Below are positions 12,134-27,100 of a stretch of 64,000 bases of DNA, piece by piece. The notes under the pieces are model-generated. The model was not told where the DNA came from. It searched no databases and saw only the letters and a list, made by a program, of their open reading frames with translations. Numbering within the stretch: position 1 is the stretch's first letter; every line of letters starts with the position of its first letter. Origin of the DNA: Doris montereyensis (lineage: Eukaryota; Mollusca; Gastropoda; Nudibranchia; Dorididae); assembly GCA_037039925.1 (NCBI GenBank), contig JAXRKP010002118.1, forward strand, positions 1-64,000, given 5' to 3'. Made by a program: the position numbers and the translations under genes.

Positions 12134-15100
12134 TTAGTCTAAATGCTGGGTATCGTAATAGGGCGTGTTTTAATCTAAATGTTGGATATCGTAATAGAGT
12201 GTGTTTTAGTTTTAATGTTGTGTATCATAATAGAGTGTGTTTTAGTCTGAATGTTGGGTATCATAATAGAGTGTGTTTTAGTCTGAATGTTGTGTATCAC
12301 AATAGAGTGTGTTTTAGTCTTAATGTTGTGTATCACAATAGACGGTGTTTTAGTCTTAATGTTGTGTATCACAATAGAGTGTGTTTTAGTGTGAATGTTG
12401 GGTATCGTAATAGAGTGTGTTTTAGTCTGAATGTTGTGTATCACAATAGAGTGTGTTTTAGTCTTAATGTTGTGTATCACAATAGAGTGTGTTTTAGTCT
12501 TAATGTTGTGTATCACAATAGAGTATGTTTTAGTCTGAATGTTGTGTATCGTAATAGAGTATGTTTTAGTCTGAATGTTGTGTATCACAATAGAGTGTGT
12601 TTTAGTCTTAATGTTGTGTATCACAATAGAGTGTGTTTTAGTGTGAATGTTGTGTATCATAATAGAGTGTGTTTTGGAAGTCTAATAATGTTGTTGTATC
12701 ACAATAGATGTTGTGTATCACAATAGAGTGTGTTTTAGTGTGAATGTTGTGTAGAGTGGGTCTGAATCGTATCATAATAGAGTGTGTTTTAGTCTGAATG
12801 TTGGGTATCATAATAGAGTGTGTTTTAGTCTGAATGTTGTGTATCACAATAGAGTGAATGTTGTTTCACAATAGTGTGTTTTAGTCTGAATGTTGTGTAT
12901 CACAATAGACCGTGTTTTAGTCTGAATGTTGTGTATCATAATAGAGTGTGTTTTAGTCTGAATGTTGTGTATCACAATAGAGTATGTTTTAGTCTGAATG
13001 TTGTGTATCACAATAGAGTGTGTTTTAGTCTGAATGTTGTGTATCGTAATAGAGTGTGTTTTAGTCTTAATGTTGTGTATCACAATAGAGTGTGTTTTAG
13101 TCTGAATGTTGTGTATCAATAGAGTGTGTTTTAGTCTGAATGTTGGGTATCGTAATAGAGTGTGTTTTAGTCTTAATGTTGGGTATCACAATAGAGTATG
13201 TTTTAGTCTGAATGTTGTGTATCACAATAGAGTGTGTTTTAGTCTGAATGTTGTGTATCACAATAGAGTGTGTTTTAGTCTGAATGTTGGGTATCACAAT
13301 AGAGTATGTTTTAGTCTGAATGTTGGGTATCACAATAGAGTGTGTTTTAGTCTGAATGTTGTGTATCGTAATAGAGTGTGTTTTAGTCTGAATGTTGTGT
13401 ATCACAATAGAGTATGTTTTAGTCTGAATGTTTATCACAATAGAGTATGTTTTAGTCTGAATGTTGTGTATCACAATAGAGTGTGTTTTAGTCTGAATGT
13501 TGTGTATCGTAATAGAGTGTGTTTTAGTCTGAATGTTGTGTATCACAATAGACCGTGTTTTAGTCTGAATGTTGTGTATCACAATAGAGTGTGTTTTAGT
13601 CTGAATGTTGTGTATCACAATAGAGTGTGTTTTAGTCTGAATGTTGGGTATCGTAATAGAGTGTGTTTTAGTCTGAATGTTGGGTATCACAATAGAGTAT
13701 GTTTTAGTCTGAATGTTGTGTATCACAATAGAGTGTGTTTTAGTCTGAATGTTGGGTATCATAATAGAGTAATTAGAATGTTGGGTATCGTAATAGGGTG
13801 TTTTAGTCTGAATGTTGGGTATCACAATAGAGTGTGTTTTAGTCTGAATGTTGGGTATCGTAATAGGGCGTGTTTTAGTCTATAATGTTGTGTGTTTTAG
13901 TCTGAATGTTGGGTATCGTAATAGAGCGTGTTTTAGTCTGAATGTTGGGTATCATAATAGAGTGTGTTTTAGTCTGAATGTTGGGTATCGTAATAGAGTG
14001 TGTTTTAGTCTGAATGTTGGGTGTTGGGTATTTTAGTCTGAATAGTAATAGAGTGTGTTTTAGTCTGAATGTTGGGTATCGTAATAGAGTGTGTTTTAGT
14101 CTGAATGTTGGGTATCGTAATAGAGTGTGTTTTAGTCTGAATGTTGGTATCGTATAGAGTGTGTTTTAGTCTGAATGTTGGGTATCGTAATAGAGTGTGT
14201 TTTAGTCTGAATGTTGGGTATCACAATAGAGCATGTTTTAGTCTGAATGTTGGGTATCGTAATAGAGTGTGTTTTAGTCTGAATGTTGGGTATCGTAATA
14301 GAGTGTGTTTTAGTCTGAATGTTGGGTATCGTAATAGAGTGTGTTTTAGTCTGAATGTTGGGTATCTTAATAGAGTGTGAGAATGTTGTATTTTATGTGT
14401 GAATGTTGTATCGTAATAGAGTGTGTTTTAATAGTCTGAAGATCGTAATAGAGTGTGTTTTAGTCTGAATGTTGGGTATCACAATAGAGTGTGTTTTAGT
14501 CTGAATGTTGGGTATCGTAATAGAGTGTGTTTTAATCTAAATGTTGGGTATCGTAATAGAGTGTGTTTTAGTCTGAATGTTGGGTATCGTAATAGTTTTA
14601 GTCTGAATGTTGGGTATCGTAATAGAGTGTGTTTTAGTCTGAATGTTGGGTATCGTAATAGAGTGTGTTTTAGTCTGAATGTTGTATCGTAATCTGAATG
14701 TTGGGTGTCGTAATAGAGTGTGTTTTAGTCTGAATGTTGGGTATCAATAGAGTAATATAGTGTGTTTTAGTCTGAATGTTGTTTTGTATCGTAATAGAGT
14801 GTGTTTTAGTCTGAATGTTGGGTATCGTAATAGAGTGTGTTTTAGTCTGAATGTTGGGTATCGTAATAGAGTGTGTTTTAGTCTGAATGTTGTGTTTTAG
14901 TCTGAATGTTGGGTATCATAATAGAGTGTGTTTTAGTCTAAATGTTGGGTATCGTAATAGAGTGTGTTTTAGTCTAAATGTTGGGTATCATAATAGCGTG
15001 TTTTAGTCTGAATGTTGGCTATCATAATAGAGTGTGTATTAATCTGAATGTTGGGTATCATAATAGAGTGTGTTTTAGTGTGAATGTTGGGTATCACAAT

Positions 15101-18100
15101 AGAGTGTGTTTTAGTCTGAATGTTGGGTATCGTAATAGAGTGTGTTTTAGTCTAAATGTTGGGTATCGTAATAGAGTGTGTTTTAGTTTAAATGTTGGGT
15201 ATCGTAATATAATGTATTTTAGTCTGAATGGTGGATATCGTAATAGAGTGTGTTTTAGTCTCAATGTTGGGTATCGTAATAGAGTGTGTTTTAGTCCGAA
15301 TGTTGGTTATCGTAATAGACTGTGTATTTTAGTCTGAATGTTGGGTATCATAATAGAGTGTGTTTTAGTCTGAATGTTGGGTATCGTAATAGAATGTGTC
15401 TTAGTCTGAATGTTGGGTATCGTATTAGAGTGTGTTTTAGTCTGAATGTTGGGTATCGTAATAGAGTGTGTTTTAGTCTGAATGTTGGGTATCGTAATAG
15501 AGTGTGTTTTAGTCTGAATGTTGGGTATCGTAATAGAGTGTGTTTTAGTCTGAATGTTGGGTATCGTAATAGAGTGTGTTTTAGTCTGAATGTTGGGTAT
15601 CGTAATAGAGTGTGTTTTAGTCTGAATGTTGGGTATCGTAATAGAGTGTGTTTTAGTCTAAATGTTTGGTATCGTAATAGAGTATGTTTTAGTCTGAATG
15701 TTGGGTATCACAATAGAGTGTGTTTTAGTCTGAATGTTGGGTATCACAATAGGATGTGTTTTAGTCTGAATGTTGGGTATCACAATAGAGTGTGTTTTAG
15801 TCTGAATGTTGGGTATCGTAATAGAGTGTGTTTTAGTCTGAATGTTGGGTATCGTAATAGCCCATGTTTTAGTCTGAATGTTGGGTATCACAATAGAGTG
15901 TGTTTTAGTCTGAATGTTGGGTATCGTAATAGAGTGTGTTTTAGTCTAAATGTTGGGTATGGTAATAGAGTGTGTTTTAGTCTGAATGTTGGGTATCGTA
16001 ATAGAGTGTGTTTTAGTCTAAATGTTGGGTATCGTAATAGAGTGTGTTTTAGTCTAAATGTTGGGTGAATGGTAATAGAGTGTGTTTTAGTCTGAATGTT
16101 GGGTATCACAATAGAGTGTGTTTTAGTCTGAATGTTGGGTATCGTAATAGAGTATGTTTTAGTCTGAATGTTGGGTATCGTAATAGAGTGTGTTTTAGTC
16201 TGAATGTTGGGTATCACAATAGAGTGTGTTTTAGTCTGAATGTTGGGTATCGTAATAGAGTATGTTTTAGTCTGAATGTTGGGTATCACAATAGAGTGTG
16301 TTTTAGTCTGAATGTTGGGTATCGTAATAGAGTGTGTTTTAGTCTGAATGTTGGGTATCGTAATAGAGTGTGTTTTAGTCTGAATGTTGGGTATCGTAAT
16401 AGAGTGTGTTTTAGTCTGAATGTTGGGTATCGTAATAGAGTGTGTTTTAGTCTAAATGTTGTTCGTAATAGTGTGTTTTAGTCTGAATATGGTAATAATA
16501 GTGTGTTTTAGTCTAAATGTTGGGTATCGTAATAGAGTGTGTTTTAGTCTGAATGTTGGGTATCGTAATAGAGTGTGTTTTAGTCTGAATGTTGGTTATC
16601 GTAATAGAGTGTGTTTTAGTCTGAATGTTGGGTATCGTAATAGAGTGTGTTTTAGTCTGAATGTTGGGTATCGTAATAGAGTGTGTTTTAGTCTGAATGT
16701 TGGGTATCGTAATAGAGTGTGTTTTAGTCTGAATGTTGGGTATCGTAATAGAGTGTGTTTTAGTCTGAATGTTGGGTATCGTAATAGAGTGTGTTTTAGT
16801 CTGAATGTTGGGTATCGTAATAGAGTGTGTTTTAGTCTGAATGTTGGGTATCGTAATAGAGTGTGTTTTAGTCTGAATGTTGGGTATCGTAATAGTATTC
16901 GGTTTTTTTAGTCTGAATATTGGTTATTGTATCGTAATAGAGTGTGTTTTAGTCTGAATGTTGGGTATCGTAATAGAGTGTGTTTTAGTCTGAATGTTGG
17001 GTATCGTAATAGGTGTGTGTTTTAGTCTGAATGTTGGGTATCGTAATAGAGTGTGTTTTAGTCTAAATGTTGGGTATCGTAATAGAGTGTGTTTTAGTCT
17101 AAATGTTGGGTATCGTAATAGAGTGTGTTTAGTCTAAATGTTGGGTATCGTAATAGAGTGTGTTTTAGTCTAAATGTTGGGTATCGTAATAGAGAGTAGT
17201 TTTAGTCTAAATGTTGGGTATCGTAATAGTGTTTTAGTCTAAATGTTGGGTATCGTAATAATATGTTTTAGTCTGAATGTTGGGTATCGTAATGTTGGGT
17301 ATCCTAATGCCATGTTTTAGTCTGAATGTTGGGTATCGTAATAGAGTGTGTTTTAGTCTGAATGTTGGGTATCGTAATAGAGTGTGTTTTAGTCTAAATG
17401 TTGGGTATCGTAATAGAGTGTGTTTTAGTCTAAATGTGGGTTTTAGAGTGTGTTTTAGTCTGAATGTTGGGTATCGTAATAGGTGTGTTTTAGTCTAAAT
17501 GTTGGGTATCGTAATAGAGTGTGTTTTAGTCTAAATGTTGGGTATCGTAATAGAGCATGTTTTAGTCTGAATGTTGGGTATCGTAATAGGTGTGTTTTAG
17601 TCTGAATGTTGGGTATCGTAATAGAGTGTGTTTTAGTCTGAATGTTGGGTATCGTAATAGAGTGTGTTTTAGTCTGAATGTTGGGTATCGTAATTGGGCG
17701 TGTCATGTTTTAGTCTGAATGTTGGGTATCGTAATAGGGTGTGTTTTAGTCTGAATGTTGGGTATCGTAATAGAGTGTGTTTTAGTCTGAAATGTTGGTA
17801 TCGTAATAGAGCATGTTTTAGTCTGAATGTTGGGTATCGTAATAGAGTGTTTTAGTAAAATGTTGGGTATCGTAATAGAGTGTGTTTTAGTCTAAATGTT
17901 GGGTATCGTAATAGAGTGTGTTTTAATATGTTGGGTAGTAATGTGTTTTAGTCTGAATGTTGGGTATCGTAATAGAGTGTTTTAGTCTGAATGTTGGGTA
18001 TCGTAATAGAGTGTGTTTTAGTCTGAATGTTGTATCGTAATATAGTGTGTTTTAGTCTGAATGTTGGGTATCGTAATATAGTGTGTTTTAGTCTGAATGT

Positions 18101-21100
18101 TGGGTATCGTAATAGAGTGTGTTTTAGTCTGAATGTTGGGTATCGTAATAGAGTGTGTTTTAGTCTGAATGTTGGGTATCGTAATAGAGTGTGTTTTAGT
18201 CTGAATTTTGGGTATCGTAATAGAGTGTGTTTTAGTCTGAATGTTGGGTATCGTAATAGAGTGTGTTTTTAGTCTGAATGTTGGGTATCGTAATAGGCCA
18301 TGTTTTAGTCTGAATGTTGGGTATCGTAATAGGGTGTGTTTTAGTCTAAATGTTGGGTATCGTAATAGAGTGTGTTTTAGTCTGAATGTTGGGTATCGTA
18401 AATATAGTGTGTTTTAGTCTTAATGTTGGGTATCGTAATAGAGTGTGTTTTAGTCTGAATGTTGGGTATCGTAATAGAGTGTGTTTTAGTCTGAATGTTG
18501 GGTATCGTAATAGAGTGTGTTTTAGTCTGAATGTTGGGTATCGTAATAGAGTGTGTTTTAGTCTAAATGTTGGGTATTGTAATAGAGTGTGTTTTAGTCT
18601 GAATGTTGGGTATCGTAATAGAGTGTGTTTAGTCTAAATGTTGGGTATCGTAATAGAGTGTGTTTTAGTCTGAATGTTGGGTATCGTAATAGGGCGTGTT
18701 TTAGTCTGAATGTTGGTAATATCGTAATAGCACAATAGAGCTTGTTTTAGTCTGAATGTTGGGTATCGTAATAGGAGTGTGTTTTAGTCTGAATGTTGGG
18801 TATCCTAATAGAGTGTGTTTTAGTCTGAATGTTGGGTATCGTAATAGAGTGTGTTTTAGTCTAAATAGAGTGTGTTTTAGGTTGGGTATCGTAATATAGT
18901 GTGTTTTAGTCTAAATGTTGGTTATCGTAATAGAGTGTGTTTTAGTCTGAATGTTGGGTATCACAATAGATAGAAATGTTGGGTATCGTAATAGAGTGTG
19001 TTTTAGTCTGAATGTTGGGTATCGTAATAGAGTGTGTTTTAGTCTGAATGTTGGGTATCGTAATAGAGTGTGTTTTAGTCTAAATGTTGGGTATCATAAT
19101 AGAGTGTGTTTTAGTCTAAATGTTGGTATCGTAAGAGAGTGTGTTTTAGTCTGAATGTTGGGTATCGTAATAGAGTGTGTTTTAGTCTGAATGTTGGTTA
19201 ATAGAGTAATAGTATCACAATAGAGTGTGTTTTAGTCTGAATGTTGGGTATCACAATAGAGTGTGTTTTAGTATCTGAATGTTGGGTATCGTAATAGAGT
19301 GTGTTTTAGTCTAAATGTTGGGTATCGTAATATAATGTGTTTTAGTCTGAATGTTGGTATCGTAATATATCGTAATAGACTGTGTTTTAGTCTGAATGTT
19401 GGGTATCGTAATAGACTGTGTTTTAGTCCGAATGTTGGGTATCGTATAGAGTGTGTTTTTTAGTCTGAATGTTGGGTATCGTAATAGGCTAAAGTGTGTT
19501 TTAGTCTGAATGTTGGGTATCGTAATAGAGTGTGTTTTAGTCTGAATATTGGATATCGTAATAGAGTGTATTTTAGTTTTAATCTGAATGTTGGGTATCG
19601 TAATAGAGTCTGTGTTTTAGTCTGAATGTTGGGTATCGTAATAGAGTGTGTTTTAGTCTGAATGTTGGGTATCGTAATAGAGTGTGTTTTTAGTCTAAAT
19701 GTTGGGTATCGTAATAGAGTGTGTTTTAGTCTGAATGTTGGGTATCGTAATAGAGTGTGTTTTAGTCTGAATGTTGGGTATCGTAATAGAGTGTGTTTTA
19801 GTCTGAATGTTGGGTATCGTAATAGAGTGTGTTTTAGTCTGAATGTTGGGTATCGTAATAGAGTGTGTTTTAGTCTGAATGTTGGGTATCGTAATAGAGT
19901 GTGTTTTAGTCTGAATGTTTGGTATCGTAATAGAGTGTGTTTTAGTCTGAATGTTGGATATCGTAATATAGTAATGTGTTTTAGTCTGAATGTTGGGTAT
20001 CATGTAATAGAGTGTGTTTTAGTCTGAATGTTGGGTATCGTAATAGAGTGTGTTTTAGTCTGAATGTTGGGTATCGTAATATAGAGTGTTTTAGTCTAAA
20101 TGTTGGGTATCGTAATAGAGTGTGTTTTAGTCTGAATGTTGAATGGTATCGTAATAGAGTGTGTTTTAGTCTGAATGTTGGGTATCGTAATATAGTGTGT
20201 TTTAGTCTGAATGTTGGGTATCGTAATAGAGTGTGTTTTAGTCTGAATGTTGGGTATCGTAATAGAGTGTGTTTTAGTCTGAATTTTTGGGTATCGTAAT
20301 AGAGAATGTTGTTTTAGTCTAAATGTTGGGTATCGTAATATAGTGTGTTTTAGTCTGAATGTTGGGTATCGTAATAGAGTGTGTTTTAGTCTGAATGTTG
20401 GGTATCGCAATAGAGTGTGTTTTAGTCTGAATGTTGGGTATCGTAATAGAGTGTTGTTTAGAGATCGTAATGTTTTAGTCTGAATGTTGGGTATCGTAAT
20501 AGGGTGTGTTTTAGTCTGAATGTTGGGTATCGTAATAGATGTTGGGTAGAGTGTTTTAGTCTAAATGTTCCCTATCGTAATAGAGTGTTTTAGTCTGAAT
20601 GTTGGGTATCGTAATAGAGTGTGTTTTAGTCTGAATGTTGGGTATCGTAATAGAGTGTGTTTTAGTCTGAATGTTGGGTATCGTAATGGAGTGAGTTTTA
20701 TTCAAATGTTGGGTCTAAATGTTGGTTATCGTAATAGAGTGTGTTTTAGTCTGAATGTTGGTTATCGTGTTTTAGTAATAAAGTGTGTTTTAGTCTGAAT
20801 GTTGGGTATCGTAATAGAGTGTGTTTTAGTCTGAATGAGTATTGGGTATCCTAATAGAGTGTGTTTTAGTCTGAATGTTGGGTATCGTAATAGGGTGTGT
20901 TTTAGTCTGAATGTTGGGTATCGTAATAGGATGTGTTTTATTCTAAATGTTGCGTATCGTAATAATTGGGTATCTATGTTTTAGTCTGAATGTTGGGTAT
21001 CGTAATAGAGTGTGTTTTAGTCTGAATGTTGGGTATCGTAGTTAGTAGTGTGTTTTAGTCTAAATGTTGGGTATCGTAATAGAGTGTGTTTTAGTCTGAA

Positions 21101-24100
21101 TGTTGCGTATCGTAATAGTCTATGTTTTAGAATCTGAATGTTGGGTATCGTAATAGGCTGAATGTTTTAATCTGATTGTTGGGTATCGTAATATAGTGTG
21201 TTTTAGTCTGAATGTTGGGTATCGTAATAGAGTGTGTTTTAGTCTGAATGTTGGTTATCGTAATAGAGTCTATGTTTTAGTCTGAATGTTGGGTATCGTA
21301 ATAGAGTGTGTTTTAGTTCTCGAATGTTGGGTATCGTAATATAGTGTGTTTTAGTCTGAATGTTGGGTATCGTAATAGAAGTGTGTTTTAGTCTGAATGT
21401 TGGATATCGTAATAGATCATGTTTTGAAGTCTGAATGTTGGGTATCGTAATAGAGTGTGTTTTAGTCTGAATGTTGGGTATCGTAATAGAGTGTGTTTTA
21501 CTCTCGTAAATAGTGTGTTTTAGTTTGTTGGGTATCGTAATAGATGTGTTTTAGTCTGAATGTTGGGTATCGTAATAGAGTGTGTTTTAGTCTGAATGTT
21601 GTATCGTAATAGAGTGCGTTTTAGTCTAAATGTTGGGTATCGTAATAGAGTGTGTTTTAGTCTTGAATGTTGAGTATCGTAATACGGTGTGTTTTAGTCT
21701 GAATGTTGAGTATCGTAATAGAGTGTGTTTTAGTCTGAATGTTGGGTATCGTAATAGAGTGTGTTTTAGTCTAAATGTTGGGTATCGTAATATAGTGTGT
21801 TTTAGTCTGAATGTTGGTATCGTAATAGAGTATGTTTTAGTCTAAATGTTCCCTATCGTAATAGAGTGTGTTTTAGTCTGAATGTTGGGTATCGTAATAG
21901 AGTGTGTTTTTAGTCTGAATGTTGGGTATCGTAATAGAGTGTGTTTTAGTCTGAATGTTGGGTATCGTAATAGAGTGTGTTTTAGTCTGAATGTTGATAT
22001 CGTAATAGAGTGTGTTTTTGTCTGAATGTTGGGTATCGTAATAGAGTGTGTTTTAGTCTGAATGTTGGGTATCGTAATAGAGTGTGTTTTAGTCTGAATG
22101 TTGGGTATCGTAATAGAGTGTGTTTTAGTCTGAATGTTGGTTATCGTAATAGGCCATGTTTTAGTCTGAATGTTGGGTATCGTAATATAGTGTGTTTTAG
22201 TTCTAAATGTTGGGTATCGTAATCGGGCGTGTTTTAGTCTGAATGTTGAGTATCGTAATAGAGCGTGTTTTAGTCTGAATGTTGGGTATCGTTATATAGT
22301 TTGTTTTAATCTGAATGTTGGGTATCGTAATATGAAGTGTGTTTTTAATCTGAATGTTGGGTATCGTAATATAGTGTGTTTTAGTCTGAATGTTGGGTAT
22401 CGTAATAGAGTGTGTTTTAGTCTGAATGTTGGGTATCGTAATAGGAGTGTGTTTTAGTCTGAATGTTGGTTATCGTAATAGTCTATGTTTTGGTCTGTGT
22501 AGGGTTTTAGTCTTAATGTTGGGTATCGTAATAGAGTGTGGGTTTAATAGTCTGAATGTTGGGTATCGTAATATATCATGTTTTAGTCTGAATGTTGGGT
22601 ATCGTAATAGAGAGTGTTTTAGTTTGAATGTTGGGTATCGTAATATAGTGTGTTTTAGTCTAAATGTTGGGTATCGTAATAGAGTGTATTTTAGTCTGAA
22701 TGTTGGGTATCGTAATATACCATGTTTTAGTCTGAATGTTGGGTATCGTAATAGAGTATGTTTTAGTTTGAATGTTGGGTATCGTAATATAGTGTGTTCT
22801 AGTCTGAATGTTGGGTATCGTAATAGAGTGTGTTTTTTAGTGTCTTTTGAATGTTGGCTATCGTAATATACCATGTTTTAGTCTGAATGTTGGGTATCGT
22901 AATAGTAGTATGTTTTAGTTTGAATGTTGGGTATCGTAATATAGTGTGTTCTAGTCTGAATGTTGGGTATGAATGTTGGGTATCGTAATAGAGTGTGTTT
23001 TAGTCTGAATGTTGGGTATCGTAATATACCATGTTTTAGTCTGAATGTTGGGTATCGTAATAGAGTATGTTTTAGTTTGAATGTTGGGTATCGTAATATA
23101 GTGTGTTTTAGTCTGAATGTTGGGTATCGTAATAGAGTGTGTTTTAGTCTGAATGTTGGGGTATCGTAATATACAATATAGCATGTTTTAGTCTGAATGT
23201 TGGGGTATCGGGCGTGTTTTTGTAATAGTATCGTAATAGATGTTTTAGTCTGAATGTTGGGTATCGTAATAGAGTGTGTTTTAGTCTGAATGTTGGGTAT
23301 CGTAATATAGTGTGTTTTAGTCTGAATGTTGGGTATCGTAATATAGTGTGTTTTAGTCGTAATGAATGTTGGGTATCGTAATATCGTAATAACCATGTTT
23401 TAGTCGTAATAGAGTGTATTTTGAATGTTGGGTATCGTAATAGTTTTAGTGTTGTTTTAGTTTGAATGTTGGGTATCGTAATATAGTGTGTTCTAGTCTG
23501 AATGTTGGGTATCGTAATATAGTGTTGTTTTAGTCTGAATGTTGGGTATCATAATAGAGTGTGTTTTAGTCTGAATGTTGGGTATCGTAATGTTTTAGTC
23601 TGAATGTTGGGTATCGTTTACCATGTTTTAGTCTGAATGTTGGGTATCGTAATAATGTTTTAAAGTTGTATCGTAATATGTTTTAGTCTGAATGTTCGGT
23701 ATCGTAATAGAATGTTGTGTAATTACCATGTTTTAGTCTGAATGTTGGGTATCGTAATAGAGTATGTTTTAGTTTGAATGTTGGGTATCGTAATATAGTG
23801 TGTTCTAGTCTGAATGTTGGGTATCGTAATAGAGTGTGTTTTAGTCTGAATGTTGGGTATCGTAATATACCATGTTTTAGTCTGAATGTTGGGTATCGTA
23901 ATTGAGTAATATATGTTTTAGTCTGAATGTTGGGTATCGTAATAGAGTGTGTTTTAGTCTGAAGTCTGAATGTTGGGTATCGTAATAAAGTGTGTTTTAA
24001 TCTCTGAATGTTGGGTATCGTAATAGAGTGTGTTTTAGTCTCAATTTTGGGTATCGTAATGCATATTTTGGGAATGTTGGGTAATAGAGTGTGTTTTAGT

Positions 24101-27100
24101 CTGAATGTTCGGTATCGTAATAGTCTGTGTTTTTGAATATTCGGTATCGTAATAGGCCATGTTTTAGTCTGAATGTTGGGTATCGTAATTTGAGTGTGTT
24201 TTAGTCTGAATGTTGGGTATCGTAATAGGCCATGTTTTAGTCTGAATGTTGGGTATCGTAATAGTGTGTGTTTTAGTCTGAATGTTGGGTATCGTAATAG
24301 AGTGTGTTTTGAATGTTGGGTATCAATATAGTGTGTTTTGAATGTTGGGTATTAGTAATAGAGTGTGTTTTAGTCTGAATGTTGGGTATCGTAATAGAGT
24401 GTGTTTTAGTCTGAATGTTGGGTATCGTAATAGTGTGTTTTAGTCTGAATGTTGTGTATCGACAAAGTGTGTGTTTTAGTCTGAATGTTGGATATCGTAA
24501 TAGAGTGTGTTTTTGTCTGAATGTTGGGTATCGTAATAGAGTGTGTTTTAGTTTGAATGTTGGGAATCGTAATAGAGTGTATTTTAGTCTGAATGTTGGG
24601 TATCGTAATAGAGTGTGTTTTAGTCTAAATGTTGGGTATCGTAATAGGCCAGTGTATTTTAGTGTGAATGTTGGGTATTGTAATAGAGTGTGTTTTAGTC
24701 CGAATGTTGGGTATCGTAATAGGCCGTGTTTTAGTTTGAATGTTGGGTATCGTAATAGAGTTATATTTTAGTCTGAATGTTGGGTATCGTAATAGAGTGT
24801 GTTTTAGTCTGAATGTTGGGTATCGTAATAGGCCATGTTTTAGTCTGAATGTTGGGTATTGTAATAGGACTTGTTTTAGTCCGAATATTGGGTATCATAA
24901 TAGGCCATGTTTTAGTTTGAATGTTGGGTATCGTAATAGAGCGTGTTTTAGTCTGAATGTTGGGTATCGTAATAGAGCGTGTTTTAGTCTGAATGTTGGG
25001 TATCGTAATAGTGTTTTAGTCTGAATGTTGGGTATCTTAATTGACTTGTTTTTGGTCTGAATTTTGGGTATCGTAATAGAGTGTGTTTTAGTTTGAATGT
25101 TGGGTATCGTAATAGAGTGTGTTTTAGTCTGAATGTTGGCTATCGTAATAGGCCATGTTTTAGTCTGAATGTTGGGTATCGTAATAGAGTGTTTTAGTCT
25201 GAATGTTGGGTATCGTAATAGAGTGTGTTTTAGTCGGAATGTTGGGATCGTAATAGAGTGTGTTTTAGTCTTAATGTTGGGTTATGGTAATAGAGTGTGT
25301 TTAGTCTGAATGTTGGGTATCGTAATAGGGCATGTTTTAGTCTGAATGTTGGGTATCGTAATAGAGTGCGTTTTAGTCTGAATGTTGGGTATCGTAATAG
25401 GCCCTGTGTTAGTCGGAATGTTGGGGATCGTAATAGAGTGTGTTTTTAGTCTGAATGTTGGTTATGGTAATAGAGTGTGTATTAGTCTGAATGTTGGGTA
25501 TCGTAATAGGGCGTGTTTTAGTCTGAATGTTGGTTATGGTAATAGAGTGTGTTTTAGTCTGAATGTTGGGTATCGTAACATAGTGTGTTTTAGTCTAAAT
25601 GTTGGGTATAGAGGTGTGTAAGTCTAGGTGTGTTTTAGTCTGAATGTTGAGTATCGTAATAGAGTGTGTTTTAGTCTAAATGTTGGGTATTGTAATAGGG
25701 TTGTTTTAGTCTGAATGTTGGGTATTGTAATAGAGTGTGTTTTAGTCTGAATGTTGGTATTGTAATCTTGTACTCTAAATGTTGGGTAGTGTGTTTTAGT
25801 TTTAATGTTGGGTATCGTAATAGAGTGTGTTTTAGTTTTAATGTTGGGTATTGTAATAGAGTGTGTTTTAGTCTTAATGTTGGGTATTGTAATATAGTGT
25901 GTTTTAGTCTTATTGTTGGGTATTGTAATATAGTGTGTTTTAGTCTTATTGTTGGGTATTGTAATAAGTGTGTTCTAGTCTAAATGTTGGGTATCGTAAT
26001 ATAGTGTGTTTTAGTCTTAATGTTGGGTATCGTCATAGAGTGTGTTTTAGTCTCAATGTTGGGTATCGTAATAGAGTGTGTTTTAGTCTGAATGTTGGGT
26101 ATCGTAATAGAGTGTGTTTTAGTCTCAATGTTGGGTATCGTAATAGAGTGTGTTTTAGTCTAAATCTTGGTTATCGTAATAGAGTGTGTTTTAGTCTGTA
26201 TGTTAGGTATCGTAATAGAATATCTTTTAGTCTGAATGTTGGGTATAGTAATAGGGTGTATTTTAGTCTTAATGTTGGGTATCGTAATAGAGTGTGTTTT
26301 AGTCTGAATGTTGGTTATCGTAATAGAGTGTGTTTAAGTCTAAATGTTGGGTATCGTAATAGAGTGTGTTTTAGTCTGAATGTTGGGTATCGTAATAGAG
26401 TGTGTTTTAGTCTGAATTTTGGGTATCGTAATAGAGTGTGTTTCAGTCTGAATGTTGGGTATCGTAATAGGCCATGTTTTAGTCTGATGTTGGCTATCGT
26501 AATAGAGTGTGTTTTTGTCTGAATGTTGGGTAGCGTAATAGAGTGTGTTCTAGTCTGAGTGTTTGGTATTGTACTATAGTGTGTTTTAGTCTGAATGTTG
26601 GGTATCATAATAGAGTGTGTTTTAGTCTGTATGTTGGGTGTCGAAATACAGTGTGTTTTAGTCTGAATGTTGGGTATCGAAATAGAGTGTATTTTTGTCT
26701 GAATGTTTGTTATCGTAATAGAGTGTGTTTTAGTCTGAATGCTGGGTATCGTAATAGAGTATGTTTTAGTCTGAATGTTGGGTATCGTAATAGGCCCTGT
26801 GTTAGTCTGAATGTTGGGTATCGTAATAGAGTGTGTTTTAGTCTGAATGTTGGTTATGGTAATAGAGTGTGTATTAGTCTGAATGTTGGGTATCGTAATA
26901 GGGCATTGTTTTAGTCTGAATGTTGAGTATCGTAATAGAGTGTGTTTTTGTCTGAATGCTGGGTATCGTAATATAGTGTGTTTTAGTCTAAATGCTTGGT
27001 ATCGTAATATAGTGTGTCTTAGTTTGAATGTTGGGTATCGTAATATAGTGTGTTTTAGTCTAAATGCTTGGTATCGTAATATAGTGTGTCTTAGTCTGAA

